A model generated the notes under the pieces. The model had not been told where the DNA came from and searched no databases. It saw only the letters and a list, made by a program, of their open reading frames with translations. Both the position numbers and the translations under genes were made by a program. Positions 36,901 through 47,659 of a stretch of DNA of 64,000 nt are shown piece by piece; positions within the stretch are counted from its first letter, which is position 1, and each line of letters opens with the position of its first letter. This DNA comes from Anthonomus grandis grandis (Eukaryota > Arthropoda > Insecta > Coleoptera > Curculionidae): the NCBI RefSeq assembly GCF_022605725.1, contig NC_065546.1, positions 43,334,227 to 43,398,226 on the forward strand. Reading direction: 5' to 3'.

Positions 36901-37560
36901 GTACAGTGAATTACGTGCAATACTTTTTTTTTGACCTTATCACAGAAAAACAAGAATTCTCAGTTACAACTTAGACGAGTTTCAGCTTCTGTTCTAGCTA
37001 GAGTTTTGAAACAATATTAACTAGAATATTTTTAGTCTAGTAAATTGCGTGCAATAATGTTTTTCCAAATACCTTATCAAGGAAAAATTTACAGCTGCAA
37101 GTTTGACGAGCTCTAACTTCTATTCTGGTAAAAATGATTAATTACACCATTTTCAGTTTCTCTAACTCGCTAAAATTTTTAAACTATTTTTTATTTTCAA
37201 ATAAAAGGAATATTTTAGAATATTTTGGTATACACTGAACTATATTTACTCCAGTAAAATGCAGGCAACTAATTTTTTTCAAATACATTATTAAAGGAAA
37301 ACAAAGAATTACAAGTAGAAGTTTGACGAGCTCTAGCTTCTGTTCTAGCGAAAATGTTCGCACCATTTTTGGTTTCCAAGCAAAATTTATTCTAGAATAT
37401 CCTAGTATAAGCTGAAATATTTCTAGTCTTACATAAAATATTAATTAATTGAACCAGTCGTACCTGTTTCTGCTATTTTCTCATCACGAACTTTCTCATC
37501 CAGTTTCGGGAGTGTATGTAAACTACGTAACCGTCCCCGAACTCTAGTTATCATCCCCAT
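22079..37560 (-). CDS. Multi-pass membrane RING-H2 E3 ubiquitin ligase (TRC8/RNF145-like), 4 exons
   Basis: Exons on the - strand: 37560-37464, 36437-36258, 28250-28132 and 22894-22079. All borders are GT-AG, the phases agree (1, 1, 0), and the join gives 403 codons. An in-frame TGA lies 15 nt upstream of the ATG. The short cytosolic-looking basic N-terminus is followed by at least six hydrophobic segments and a C-terminal RING-H2 domain: C358, C361, C373, H375, H378, C381, C392, C395. The usual Trp of the E2-binding face (LRKWL) is Cys385 here. The topology plus C-terminal RING resembles TRC8/RNF139 and RNF145, ER proteins that ubiquitinate sterol-pathway and ERAD substrates. Those are usually longer, so exons may be missing from this model or it may be a shorter paralogue; RNFT1/2 is the alternative. 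Function is inferred from domain and topology only. Confidence 0.75.
23265..23290. repeat. 26-bp perfect palindrome
   Basis: gaacattgaaagg followed directly by its reverse complement. It lies just before the DD41D transposase relic in RING-gene intron 3. Confidence 0.9.
23422..23487 (+). other. Short intron in the transposase (1)
   Basis: CACAG|GTATAA ... TTTTTTTTGCATATAG|ATTT. Removing it joins EH-R-FHPFHM, the conserved HRFHPYHI-like motif of this family. Confidence 0.7.
23980..24031 (+). other. Short intron in the transposase (2)
   Basis: GGCAAG|GTAATT ... TATACTTGCAG|ATCG. Removing it joins WPA-R-SLDLT, inside the conserved block before the third catalytic Asp. Confidence 0.75.
24425..26155. 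other. Intronic AT-rich stretch with transposon-end signatures
   Basis: No gene is seen. Two related segments, 24695-24745 and 25150-25205, run in the same direction and both end in acaccctgta, a common DNA-transposon end. A 12-bp-arm hairpin (gatcccaatc/gattgggatc) lies at 25805-25837. Confidence 0.45.
26156..27484 (+). mobile_element. Tc1-type transposon with internal deletion
   Basis: CACTGGTGGCCAAAAGTAGA (26156) and its inverted partner ending CCGGTG (27484) are flanked by TA. The inner motif ggtggccaaaattggattgac near 26354 is a second copy of the end sequence. The element is 1.33 kb, in RING-gene intron 3, and lacks part of the catalytic domain. Confidence 0.9.
26465..27211 (+). pseudogene. 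Tc1 transposase, deleted
   Basis: The start MPRGITLSIDIKMRIIDDYQ with a helix-turn-helix is at 26465, shifted near 26575. From 26660 follows LKEIKLHLEEEGVGSVSCRT and the first Asp block VIFSDESKFN. The sequence then jumps to WLTQEKINVIKWPSQSPDL and NPIENIW (the Glu block), so the second Asp region is deleted near 26955. The C-terminus ends RNRGYATHY before TGA at about 27210. Confidence 0.85.
27485..28131. other. Intron 3 remainder, no gene seen
   Basis: AT-rich intron sequence of the RING gene; the open frames here lack recognisable domains. Confidence 0.5.
28132..28250 (-). CDS. RING gene exon 3
   Basis: Acceptor tttatttaCAG at 28253-28251, donor CAA|GTAAGT at 28131. The 119-bp exon encodes GLVNKYSRPAWNIICKIY through NISNLTTQ. 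Its entry phase (1) and exit phase (0) fit exons 2 and 4. Confidence 0.85.
28540..29608. repeat. About 185-bp tandem repeat array, part 1
   Basis: About six diverged units. The anchor tctcaaaaactggttgga...tgaaac recurs at about 28605, 28768, 28958, 29146, 29325 and 29508, a spacing of 163-188 bp. Each unit also has gaggacgtttgaccctcaag and ttaaggttcaaaacag blocks. The array lies in RING-gene intron 2. Confidence 0.85.
29895..31724 (-). pseudogene. PiggyBac transposase, broken
   Basis: The N-terminus (MPGRKKRALSE) is at 31722, with an acidic Asp/Ser-rich region to 31550. The core starts LLVTETNRFAHQKI near 31190 with FIGILIWMGHEPR. The catalytic block VYIDESMVPF follows at 30770, and the C-terminal block MSSYSNPVRRSLKWYRKEGI at 30259-30200. 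A Cys-rich end (RCSGCTDKKNLCLNCFFKTH) lies near 29910-29970. A (TA)n run and flank at about 30935-31010 sit inside the coding sequence, and stops and shifts separate the pieces. Confidence 0.85.
30937..30990. repeat. (TA)n microsatellite inside the piggyBac transposase
   Basis: About 27 TA units in a coding region, with a short AT-rich flank (to about 31010). Confidence 0.95.
32064..32740. repeat. About 185-bp tandem repeat array, part 2
   Basis: This continues the array after the piggyBac insertion. The ctgaaaaactgg/ttggagtatttt anchor recurs at about 32180, 32350 and 32538, and the last unit breaks up near 32720. Confidence 0.8.
32311..32332. repeat. (AACCC)4 short tandem repeat
   Basis: Four AACCC units inside a 185-bp repeat unit. 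It is not the TTAGG insect telomere repeat. Confidence 0.9.
32741..33879. other. Intron 2 stretch, no gene seen
   Basis: AT-rich, with no recognisable coding, repeat or RNA signal. Confidence 0.5.
33880..34920. repeat. About 185-bp tandem repeat array, second subfamily
   Basis: The anchor tatctaaagaactagttgga...attctaatgg recurs at about 33930, 34109, 34301, 34487, 34655 and 34839 (168-192 bp). Units also share ggactttttTgggagcagta and accCttaaagtcactaccca blocks. The anchor resembles that of the 28.5-32.7 kb array, so the two are probably one family. Confidence 0.85.
35585..35658 (+). promoter_or_regulatory. TATA promoter and candidate neuroparsin 5' UTR exon
   Basis: TATAAAAG at 35585 is followed about 33-40 bases later by initiator-like CTCATAG and TTCAGTAG. 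A short leader then ends in the strong donor CAGCAG|GTAAGA (GT at 35659). The next + strand acceptor leading into a coding exon is at 49601, in front of the neuroparsin start codon, so this is a candidate non-coding first exon with a 14-kb intron. It lies in intron 2 of the RING gene, on the other strand. The promoter is well supported; its assignment is inferred. Confidence 0.5.
35740..35961 (-). other. Unassigned open frame with a signal-peptide-like segment
   Basis: A 73-codon frame in a less AT-rich patch. MKSARGADFRFLLIG leads into a hydrophobic run (VEMLLLLFAF) and a polar C-terminus with one Cys. I do not recognise it. It could be a TE fragment or a chance frame in the RING-gene intron. 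Confidence 0.2.
36258..36437 (-). CDS. RING gene exon 2 (first membrane segments)
   Basis: Acceptor tttttttttCAG at 36440-36438, donor CCAG|GTAAGG at 36257. The 180-bp exon encodes CLLSVLFLLPYCSRGHAP and LGSWFVTTYSFLVLPLLISA, two hydrophobic segments, then a basic stretch (YKYPVKWLRQITRKLPG). Confidence 0.85.
37464..37560 (-). CDS. RING gene exon 1 (start codon)
   Basis: ATG at 37560 (a second in-frame ATG two codons on) begins MGMITRVRGRLRSLHTLPKL. The donor is ACAG|GTACGA at 37463. In-frame TGA upstream and phase agreement with exon 2 support the start. No TATA box is obvious upstream. Confidence 0.75.
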
Positions 37561-39160
37561 TGTCACTTTAACTCAAAAAACACCGCCCCAATTAACAACC
37601 GTTATCACTAAAAACAAAAATTAATTACGCGTAAATCACTATTTCAGCACTAAATTAACGCGATTTCGACTACGTGGCGAATTCGCAAATGCTGACGCGT
37701 ACCCGTGAGTTTCATTCATATGATTATTTTTGGGTCGAGTTTTCCCCACCACCTTAGGAAACCCAGTCAGTTTTCTTTTTATTTTGGCAAATATACTGCT
37801 TGTGCAATTTGTTTTTTCCCGATAGGAGGTCTACTACGGTTTTTAACTTTAACTCAAGGTTGGCCCCATCTATAATGACCAAACAATCACGTTCTGTGTG
37901 TAAAGTTCATCCCGCTTTACCATATTTAACGATAAGAAAAACGTAATTAAACGGTAAAATAAGGTTGTTTGGCTACTTCTAGGAAAAAAACAACAGGAAT
38001 ATTGTTTATTGGGCCAAACTTTCGCTCGCAGTATCACCTACGCAATCTGGTCTTCCAAATATTTTTCAAAAATATTATTATTCGCACGTAAAACTGCTAT
38101 TTCTGGATTTTAGTTTATTATGACTTAAGTTTTGTGAATGGCTTCGTGACTAAAGAAACGTATTTTTAATTAAATTGACTATAAATGAGACAAAATAAAT
38201 ATAATCAAGCGACGCTCTTACAATGGCCGAAAAAATGGGCCAGGGCCAACGCCGTTAAATATTTTTAAAATTATTTCATTTGCCAAATTAAGTGGGATTG
38301 AAATCACTTTGTTTTGTTTGAAGCATTGAGATTTTTTTATTCATATTTTGACTCGTAAATGCGAAAAAAAGTCAGTTTTGGTGGGTAATTTTGGCGCCCA
38401 ACGTGTGGTAACTACTTTTTTCGGAAATATTTTCGATTTTTTTATAGTTTGAAGAGCATTTGTGTCATGAAGAGGTTGTAAAAGTACATTGTGTTATAAA
38501 AGCGGTTTAGTCAACTTTTGTAAATTAATCTGACCCAATAAACCTGTTTTTTTTTTGACTGAACTTCCTCCACTCTCGATCAAATATCTCAAAAACCCCA
38601 AGTGATAAAAATATGAAATATTTTTTAAGGGATTTATTTAAATTTATTGGTCAAAAATAAGCTTCCATGTCAACGACCGATTGTTTATTATTGACCAAAT
38701 GGTTTTCCACAAATTCAAAAAAAAATCGCTAGTTATCAGTCTGTTTTTGAGCAATAATTTCCGAGAAAAACACGATGTACCTCGAAGCAACATCGTTATT
38801 TTTAATCCAGTTTTGGAAATAAACAGTTTTCACTTCGTGATTATCGGCTTTTTTGCGGATCGATGAAAACATATTTGTGCATCCGTTAGACGGACCTGCA
38901 TACGTGAATTTTTCGAGAAAAACATATTTACCGATTTAAAAATATCCACTCGGATGGCGTCTGTGTTAATAAACCCCCCTGAGAGAGTAAGTTCTTATTC
39001 GCAAACTTTTGGATTAAAGCCAAATTAACTTACTAAACGCAGTAAAGCGACTAATAGAACATCAATTGTAGAATAAAAGGGACAATCATGATGTTTATAT
39101 CAACCATAAATATTCACACCTAGAGATCTAAGCTATCGAATAGCGTAGAATGCTTACTTC
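37561..39160. other. Upstream region of the RING gene, no further gene seen
   Basis: No TATA box is evident near the RING-gene start. A primer-binding-site-like TTGGCGCCCAACG occurs at 38391-38403 without a recognisable LTR next to it. Confidence 0.45.
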
Positions 39161-40560
39161 CATTGTCAACATAGCACTATCTTATGTTCTACTTATTGTA
39201 AAAAATGTAATGTCGGCTCTGGAAGTTTGACGTATCAAATATACCAATAAGTAACGGCCGTTTTAACGTTTATCAGCATAATTTTCACAGTCTAAATCGG
39301 TTTGCGGTTGTTTCTGTTCTACTCGTGGTGCAAATTGGAAAATCAGCTCTGAGAGTCGATTTTCGATCACTCACTGTCTCCATTTCACTCATTGTAATAA
39401 AACACAAATTCGGCTCTGGAAGTTTGACGTGGCATTTAGATCAGCGGTCAATATACATGCGTCTTTGTTGTACTCATAATCGAAATGGTAGTCTTACCTT
39501 CAGTTGTCATTAAATTGCTGTCCCTGTTCCACTCATTGTAAAAATTACAAAGTCGATGCTTGAAGTTTTACGTGCCAAGTGGCATTTAGTTTAACCCCAA
39601 CATTCATCCGTCTTTGTTCCACTCATTAATAAAATTTTAAAGTCATCTCTAAGCATCTAACTTGTCAAATGACACTTAAAATTTCCTATCTCTGTTTTAC
39701 TCGTTGTAAAAAAATGCACAGTTGTCTTGATTCATAAAATGTCATTTAAAGAAATTATCAAATATTAATATAGACATTTATCACCACAATTTTTCTAGTT
39801 TGTATCTGGTTATGCCTGCCTCCGTTCCACTCGTTGTAAAAATTGCAAAGTCGGCTCTGAAAATTTGAAATGCTAACTGGCTTTCACTCGTCAAATGACA
39901 TTTCAGCTTTTAGCATATCGCTTTCTCTATTTCACTCATTGTAAAAAAAAGCAAAGCTAGCTCTGAAAATTTCTCGGGATGGCACTTGAGATTTCCTCCA
40001 GCAGTTGACATATTTCATCTTTGTTTCACTCAGTGACATGCCGATATGCATTAAGTTACCGGTCAGCATCTAGCTGTTTCCACTTCATATTGGGAGTTTT
40101 CATATACTCCTTATATGATAAACATATACCCGTCTTTGTTTTATTCATTATCAAAATTTTAAAGTCGGCTCTGTAAGTGTGACGTGGCATTTAGATCAGC
40201 GGCCTTTGTTCCACTAATTATCGAAATGTTAAAGTCGACTTTCAACATGAAACTTGAGCTTTCTTTCAACCGTCATCATATCGCTGACTCTGTTCCACTC
40301 ATTGTGAAAAAATGCAAAGTGGGCTCTGAAGGATTGACGTTTCAAATGACCTCTAGCTACCGACATATTTCATCTTTGTTTCACTTACTGCAAAGACATT
40401 CGACGTGCCATATATGATATTTGATTTAATCTATAAACTGGATTATATTTCCATAAAAAAGTGTCATTTGTGCCATATAACGTCATCCGATGATTGTCCA
40501 GTTTGACGTGATCCAAATTTTTCCAGTGTGAACCAGATGTCACTCCCTAGTTGACATATG
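39160..40560. repeat. Tandem repeat array, units of about 60-130 bp
   Basis: About 14 diverged units with the anchor tgttccactcattgtaaaaa...aaagtcggctctgaa...tttgacgtg, at roughly 39186, 39317, 39382, 39467, 39525, 39617, 39693, 39824, 39929, 40021, 40137, 40208, 40292 and 40378. It lies in the proposed long first intron of neuroparsin. Confidence 0.8.
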
Positions 40561-41990
40561 TCAAAGTGTAAATTGCTACGCTATTCAGCGGGAAATTTAA
40601 ATTATTTTTCATTCAAAAATGTTTAAATATTATTCAAGAGAAAAGCAAGTAAAAGCAATATTCAATGACCATGGAAAACACTCGTGGTCGCTTGTTTTTG
40701 TTTATAAAAGTTTAAACTATTATTTAATTTATTGGAGATTAAGCAGAAAATTTAGAGGCCGATTTATCGATAAAACTCGGTAACTTTGCCGATAATTTGT
40801 CATTATGGTAGTAAGCCAATAATTTGTGAATGATGTGTTGATTTTTATAAATCAAAATATATATTTTTCATCTCGATTTTATTTTGATTTGGACGTACAA
40901 GAGCCTTCAAATAATTGACCTTACGTCATCCAAATTAAAAGATAGTAATTAACTGTTATACACTCTTTGACACAAATCTTCTTCTTCTTCTCCTTCATTA
41001 TCATCTTCTTGTTTTTGTTTATAAAACCAAATAATGCAACAATCTCTTATCTAACACATGTACATCCGCCTTTACGCAATATTTAGACCAAATCGAACGA
41101 TCTGAATCGCATAAAAAAGGCCATAAGTGTGTTTGTTTGGACGCAGCAGATATGACATCTTGACCCATAATGCACCGCATGAAAGATGCACAATTTGGCA
41201 TTTTTTGAACTACTAATGACTTAAATTAATTCGCATCATTTCGCTCTCAATTTCCGAAAGAAACAGTTGACACCGATTTGATCGCGAATGCGTTTTAACG
41301 TGACCGACGCGACGTTGAGTAAGATCATGGATTTATCGGTTATTTATCGGTTTTACTGGTAACTTTGCATTTAAAAAAATCTTTGTTACATAAACCTTAT
41401 AAAATCGGTTTTATCTATGTTATTCATGATAATTTTTTCTTGATTTTCTAAGTCAAAAATTATGCACTTTTAATGTTTAATCAAAGAAGTACGCAATATT
41501 CTTAATATGTGCTTGGCATATCATTTTTTAGTTCATTTCTAGAACCTTACATACCGAACAAAAACAATTTAAGCCATTATATTTAAAATTGAATGAACTT
41601 TTTTGGCTCCCGAATGTTAACCTCCTTATGGCGGTCAAGTAATCGTGTCAATAACATTAAAGAAAGAATCTTTCTAAATATAAATATAAAACGATATGAG
41701 CAATTTTTTTTTCTGTTTACGGACAATCAACATTTTTCAGTGTACACATTATAATTACTAAATTGTTTCGTACCCTTATTAGTGATAAAACTGGCGCCCT
41801 AAAGTTTCAAAAAATATGTTTCATCTCATTAGGGTATCTGGAATTACGACAAATGATATTTACTTTAAGTGTCATTAGGCGGCATTAATAATGTCATCCG
41901 AAATTTTTCAAATATGCCTAAACATCAGCCTAAAATTGTTTAAATGATGCAAATATTGAGAAATATCTCATTCTATTTCCCAGTTTTTGA
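40561..41990. other. Gene-free AT-rich stretch
   Basis: No coding or RNA gene is seen, only a CTT-rich patch at 40978-41000. Confidence 0.5.
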
Positions 41991-41994
41991 GATA

Positions 41995-42115
41995 TATCTT
42001 GAGCCGCAGAATGCAGATAATTGTAATGAATGGAGAAACATCAGGAGTTCCACAGTGCTCAATCTTGAACTTGATAATATGCATATCAGATATAATCATA
42101 GTTATGTTATAATTT
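41995..42115 (+). pseudogene. Possible small reverse transcriptase relic
   Basis: The frame MNGETSGVPQCSILNLIICISDIII resembles the GVPQGSILGPLLFxxYINDI block of non-LTR elements. It is very short and decayed. Confidence 0.35.
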
Positions 42116-42283
42116 AAAGCCGTTTGACTTTGACAAGATGACATTTCTAAGAAACGTTGGAAATAAGAATGTTAGTAATTTTTTTTGGTTTAAAGATGTT
42201 ATATTTACTCTTACCCTTACTTAATATCTCAGATCACATAGATACAATGATTACTTTTTTTTGGTTTTTTTTTGGTCTCACTA

Positions 42284-43060
42284 TAATTAAATAAACGTTT
42301 ATTTTTGGTTTACACGAGATGCACATTTTTGGTTGAACTTCAATTATAAATATCGGATAAAATCTTTGCGTGATATATGTTGAGGAACTTAATATTATTA
42401 TTCACGTTTAACAAGAAAGTTTATTACGTGTTAATGATATACAATTATTATTTCATAAAAGTTAAAAGTTTAAGTATGCTATATTGTATACTATTTAGAG
42501 ACGTTTATAAAATGCGTTTAATGGATTAAGATTTTGCAGATGTGTTTTAGGCATCAGGGAGCGTACAAAAAAATAATTTTTACGAATGGCGTTCATAAGG
42601 GGTTTACCGTAAATATAATTTAATTAAAAAGAAGTACACCACTAAATTTTTCTAAAATAAATTTTATTTTTTAAATCCCTGTTTATTTTTAAGGAAATTG
42701 TATTTTTGAGTTTTTTTTTATTCGTATATCTTATTTGGTATAATTATTGTTTTATACACCTTAATGCATTTCCTATTTTGTTCTAGATTTCTTTGTGTAT
42801 GATATTCCGTTATTGCACTATAAGATATTTACGTGTATGAAAAGTATATCGTATGCTACACTATGGCATATATATGATATCGGGGTAATTTTATCACATA
42901 TTTGAGGTATACTGATCGAGTTTAAATACTAGATATGTAAATCCCTTGGCAATTTTTTTAAATATCGAAACTTTCTCCCTTTTGTTAACAGAATCGTTTA
43001 TAATATACATATATTCTACAGTATAATAAATATACCTTGACCATATTCGGTTGATAGATA
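42284..43060. repeat. Dispersed repeat family A, copy 1
   Basis: It starts aattaaataaacgtttattt and matches 46232-46670 in the same direction. The outer parts match (about 42284-42450 and 42905-43060), while about 430 bp in the middle are present only here. No coding sequence. Confidence 0.75.
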
Positions 43061-43539
43061 CACCAAGAGTTTTAATTTAAGAACTATACTTTTGAACCTA
43101 GATAATGAAAAGTTGTCAAGAACCAGAAAAACTTACTTTTTTTCAAAATTTATTGACTTATCTTAGAAAAACTTAATTTTCACTTCTTTGCGTTAAAAAA
43201 TAACACAACTACTGCAATATTTTCATAGCGATACGCCTTGCTTTCGAGAAATAAAATAGTGTTTTTTCACTTTTTACTCGAAAACCTTAAAGTTGTGTCA
43301 GAAAAGTATAAATACAAAAACCAAAGTTTTTTTTCACTTATAATTTTCATAAAAAGCATTATTTTCTCTGGCAATTATTTTTGCAAAAAAAAAACATTTT
43401 TCATTAATCCTACCCTTAACCCCCCACCCACCCCACATAACTTACCTGTAAGAAATTGTTTTAAAAAATCATTGTTTTCCAAAATAATACACATGAATAA
43501 CAGCTTGTTTCGTCGTTAATATCTAATAACACAGTTTGT

Positions 43540-44000
43540 TTATTTAAATTTGATATAATTATAAATATGTATATTAATAAATATTTAATAAAAAAACAGT
43601 GCTATTAGATTGGATATTATGGACGAAAAACGGTGATTTTTCAAAAGAATTTTTTACTTGAAAAATGTTTGGGGGGGTGGGGTAAGGCTTGTGTTGATGA
43701 AAAACAATGTTTTTGAAAATATAAATTTAATATTGATTACGCTGTTTCTTTAAATTTAATATAATTTCATATATAAATATTTAGTATAAAAACAGCGTTA
43801 TTAGATTGGATAATATGGACGAAAAACAGTGATTTTTGAAAAGAATTTCATCAAATATTTGAGGTGTAGTAATCGAGTTTACAAACTAGATATGTAAGTC
43901 CCGTATCAATTTTGTTAAATGCCGAAATTTTCTTCTTTTGTAAACAAAATTATATATGATATAGATATAATTTTAAAAATTTATAATAGATAGATTTAGA
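43540..44000. repeat. Dispersed repeat, partial and tandem copies
   Basis: A unit containing gctattagattggatattat-ggacgaaaaac recurs at about 43600 and 43797 (spacing about 197 bp). From 43858 it passes into a diverged copy of the 3' part of family A (gagtttacaaactagatatg). Confidence 0.7.
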
Positions 44001-44030
44001 CTGCGCCAACTTTAAAGGTCTATTGTATTT

Positions 44031-44033
<3 letters not shown>

Positions 44034-44095
<62 letters not shown>
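44034..44095. repeat. (TA)n microsatellite
   Basis: About 31 uninterrupted TA units. Confidence 0.95.
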
Positions 44096-44099
<4 letters not shown>

Positions 44100-44379
44100 T
44101 TGCTATAATTGGTCAAAGCTATGTCATATTCATCTAATTTTTTCAATAAAAAAAATATGTATTAAACACGCACCTTATTTTTAATCCAATGGGGAATTTA
44201 ACTTACAACCCATAAAACCTACACTGTACAATTTAAGCCTTCCATAGGTACATCAATGGAATATTCTGCGAAGAAACGGTACCAAATCACATTTTTCCAA
44301 AAGCATTTGATATTTCAATCAAATGAATCGCGCGTATGATAAAAATAGACGGTACGCCAAGACATGTTAGGAACCCAAA

Positions 44380-44660
44380 ATAGGCCTCGTTATCGTATTG
44401 TGTGACGTAGAGACGGTACCAGCACTATCAAACCGAATAAGAAGTGTCGCCTCTTCACGTTCAACGTCAGTGTGGATCGTGTACAGCCTCGGATAACGGG
44501 TACTACGATTCCGGTGAATTTTCTTGATCTTACGATTGAGCGATCTCTTAAGTCTCTCAGATAAGAGAAAAAAATCTCAAAAATTGTTCGTCCTCTCATA
44601 GATGTGCGAGACGGCATCTAATAGTGCGCTTAAGTTGGCCGAGTGCGCCCTCTCATTGTT
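44380..44660. other. Less AT-rich island of unknown origin
   Basis: A patch clearly richer in G+C than its surroundings, with an open - strand frame (44390-44617: Arg-rich, no recognisable domain). It may be a TE fragment. Confidence 0.3.
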
Positions 44661-45327
44661 GTTCGTTATTGGGTACTTAAAGTGGTGTTATTTTACGGTA
44701 ATTTTTATTTATTTATTTGTTTTGTACTTAAATTGTTGTAAAAGTTTTGATTTGTTCACTAATGATAACAGTTGGGAAATTGGGATATGTAGTAAGGGAA
44801 AAGTTTACTATATATGGTGTTTAATTTTTTTCGCAAAATAGGTTTTGATCAAATACTTTTAAATTTTTTTTTTTATGAAAAGACGGTGCCAAATTTAAAA
44901 TCAATCGGTGCTAAAATAAGAGAAATACTTTCTCTTCGAGATACAGGGTATTAAAGGTATTTATAACTTTTACAGTGTTTAAAATATTTTTATGAAATTG
45001 TGAACATAGCTTTTAAGCATTAAGGAACACTTTTTGCATATTTTTCTAATTCTACCAGTAACGTCAGTACTACATCGAGACTGAATAATTTTTGAAGAAG
45101 AATGAAGAATGGTTTCTTGACTTTTTTACGTACTTACACTAAGGCATCCTTTTCGGATAAAAATAAAACACAATCTCATGCATGAACAAATAGCTAAAAC
45201 TTCACTCAATACTTATAACACATAATTCGCACTGACAAAACTACAAAATAATTCTTTTATTATCGTCCTATTTTGTTTGCTTAAAATGGTCCAAAGAAGG
45301 TTAACTTACTATTTCATATTGAGAAAA

Positions 45328-45681
45328 TGTTAGAATTCGGAGACACCTAAAGTCAACTAGAATCTGAAACTTACATTTTTCAAATTTTATTAATTATCAG
45401 TTATTTTTATACTTAGTAGTTGTTATCTAATATTCTGTACAGAATTGTTATATTATTATTTGGTCTTCAAGTGGAAAGGCTTAGTTACATTTACTTTCTA
45501 ACAATAAAGAACAGTTTATTGTTATTAGATAAATTCAATACTTTTATTAATTACTAAGGAGCATATGATAGTAGCCTAAAACGACACTCTATGGCCTAAA
45601 CCTGACCTCTAATTGTCACGTTAAGTATCAATGTCATACGCATAACAGAAAACTCAATTCATGTGCTAAATATCATTAACA
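45328..45681 (-). repeat. LTR of a Ty3/gypsy-type retrotransposon
   Basis: A 354-bp segment starts TGTTAGAATT and ends CATTAACA, giving the TGTTA...TAACA inverted ends of an LTR. On the - strand it is preceded directly by a polypurine tract (AAAAAAGGGGAGA, 45683-45695), so this is the 3' LTR of a - strand element. The 5' LTR is not in place. Confidence 0.75.
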
Positions 45682-45695
45682 TCTCCCCTTTTTTA

Positions 45696-47656
45696 AATAG
45701 AATACAAAACGGATTTAAATTAAACTTTTGTTCTTAACCACTAACCTTGACAGCTAGCTACCTGCATACCATTTACATACATATGAATTTACGAATTCAA
45801 CTTTCAAGTTCTTTAATAACTTTACCCTTACGAGTTATCCTTGGTTATTAATATTTTCATTGTCACTTTCTGGAATATTTATTTCTCGTTCAGAATCTGT
45901 CTCACTGGCACTTTCACATGTTTAATGTCTTCAAAATTGTTCTCTTGATTTCCTTGCAGCACATTTTTACTACCTTACTTAAGTCTAAGAAACATTTTTT
46001 GTTTACCTGACTAATTTCTATCCCTTGCGTTTTTCAAAAATGTATCTACTTTATAGTCAGATATAACTTAATTAAGAATCTTAGGTATACCATGTCTAGC
46101 AAAAATTGACTTCATAATGTGAACCATAGCTGAACTATATGTACCACAACTTAGTTTTTCAATTTCTATATATTTTGAATAATAATCAATTCAAAGTAAA
46201 TATTTTTCACCATATAGCTAACCCAAGCAACACACGATAGTTAAATAAACGTTTATTTTTGGTTTACACCAGGTGTACATTTTTTGTTGAACTTCAACGA
46301 TAAATATCGAATAAAACGTCCGCGTGATAAACGTTGAGGAATTTAAGATTATGTTTATCTTATTCACGAAATTATTAAGAAAGTTTATTAAATGTTAATA
46401 ATATAAAAATATTATTATCAGGATATAATATATATCTGATGGGCCAAGACGCGGCGTGTTATAATTATTGTGTTTCATATACATTAATGCAATCGAGTTT
46501 AAAAACTAGATATGTAAATCCAGTGTCTTTTTTTTAAAGCCGAAATTTTTTTCATTTTTGTTAACAGAATAGTATATGATATATCTATATTCTACAGTTT
46601 AATAAATATGCTTTGACCATATACGGCTAATAAATACACTAATAATAAACCTATATTTAACGATAATAATGCATGGTATGTTGCTTGGGAAAATAAATCA
46701 TACCCAAATTTATTCCATGGTAACAAAGGTATTTTATGACCAAGCAATGGTTCTGATGTTTGAGTTTTAGGAAATTTATAGCATATCTCTATTTTTTGCT
46801 TTAAAGAACCTTAATCAAATCTAAAGATTTAACACCGAAATAATTGTAATGTACTTTGTTTAGTATTACTTCTTGCAAAGACTTTGATATTACCGATCCT
46901 TTTCTTTTTAAAATTAAATTTCCATGCAAACATAACTCATCTCTATTGTTAAACTATGGTCTAATACAATCCTTGTTTTTTTAATTGAGTTTGGTCACCT
47001 CTTTAAAATGTTGGTTCTTCCAAAGTTGAATCATTCAAAGTCTTTTCTTTAATCTCATTTAATTTTCCTTCCGTAACATTAATTTCAAAAGCTATTGGGC
47101 ATACCTGCGTTTGCAACTCATTGTCAAATTTGCCATCACTAATGACCTAAAATATATCGATACTGCGATAACTATCTGGTTACCTGGTTAATAATACCGA
47201 ATTTTTGTACTTAACAATAGCATACTTTGTGAACATTTATTTAGTCGCTTTTTAGAACTAGTAATTAGTTGTTGGTGGTCTGTTTCTACTTTTAATTTTG
47301 TGCATATCTTTGCTGAGTTTCAGTTAAGGCCTTAAAGGCAAAACATAAGGTAGCGAAAATGCTCCTATCTCAGATTTTAAGCTGTCCATTGAAATTACTG
47401 TGTTTATATTAACATAATAAAACTGGACTTGTGGTTATAATAATGCCCGTAATGATTCTGAATTGCTTGTAATATTTGGTATACACTTACTAACATTAGT
47501 TATCATGCCCAACACTCGTTGAACATCTTTCTTACATGATGGTATAGTCAACTGCTTTATAGCTCTTAATTTTGACTGATCTAATGACACCGCAGTCTCT
47601 GATATCTGGTGACTCATGTATTTGATGCTAGACTTTCCAAAATTACATTTGTCCAA
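45696..47656 (-). pseudogene. Ty3/gypsy pol relic
   Basis: On the - strand, 47656-47435 encodes the end of the reverse transcriptase and its connection (CNFGKSSIKYMSHQIS ... KKDVQRVLGMI). 47150-47400 shows RNase H-like traces (IGAFATLCFAFKALTETQQ). 46060-46200 encodes part of the integrase core (DYYSKYIEIEKLSCGT ... KSIFARHGIP). A copy of repeat family A (46232-46670) is inserted between. The N-terminal half of pol, gag and the 5' LTR are missing. Confidence 0.75.
46232..46670. repeat. Dispersed repeat family A, copy 2
   Basis: It starts agttaaataaacgtttattt and ends near ctaataaatacac, collinear with 42284-43060 but lacking its middle. It interrupts the gypsy relic between the RNase H and integrase parts. 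Confidence 0.75.
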
Positions 47657-47659
47657 CGC

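Noticed and set aside
43238..43519. 93-aa + strand frame
   Set aside because: Lys/Phe/Asn-rich translation of AT-rich DNA without domain or codon signal.
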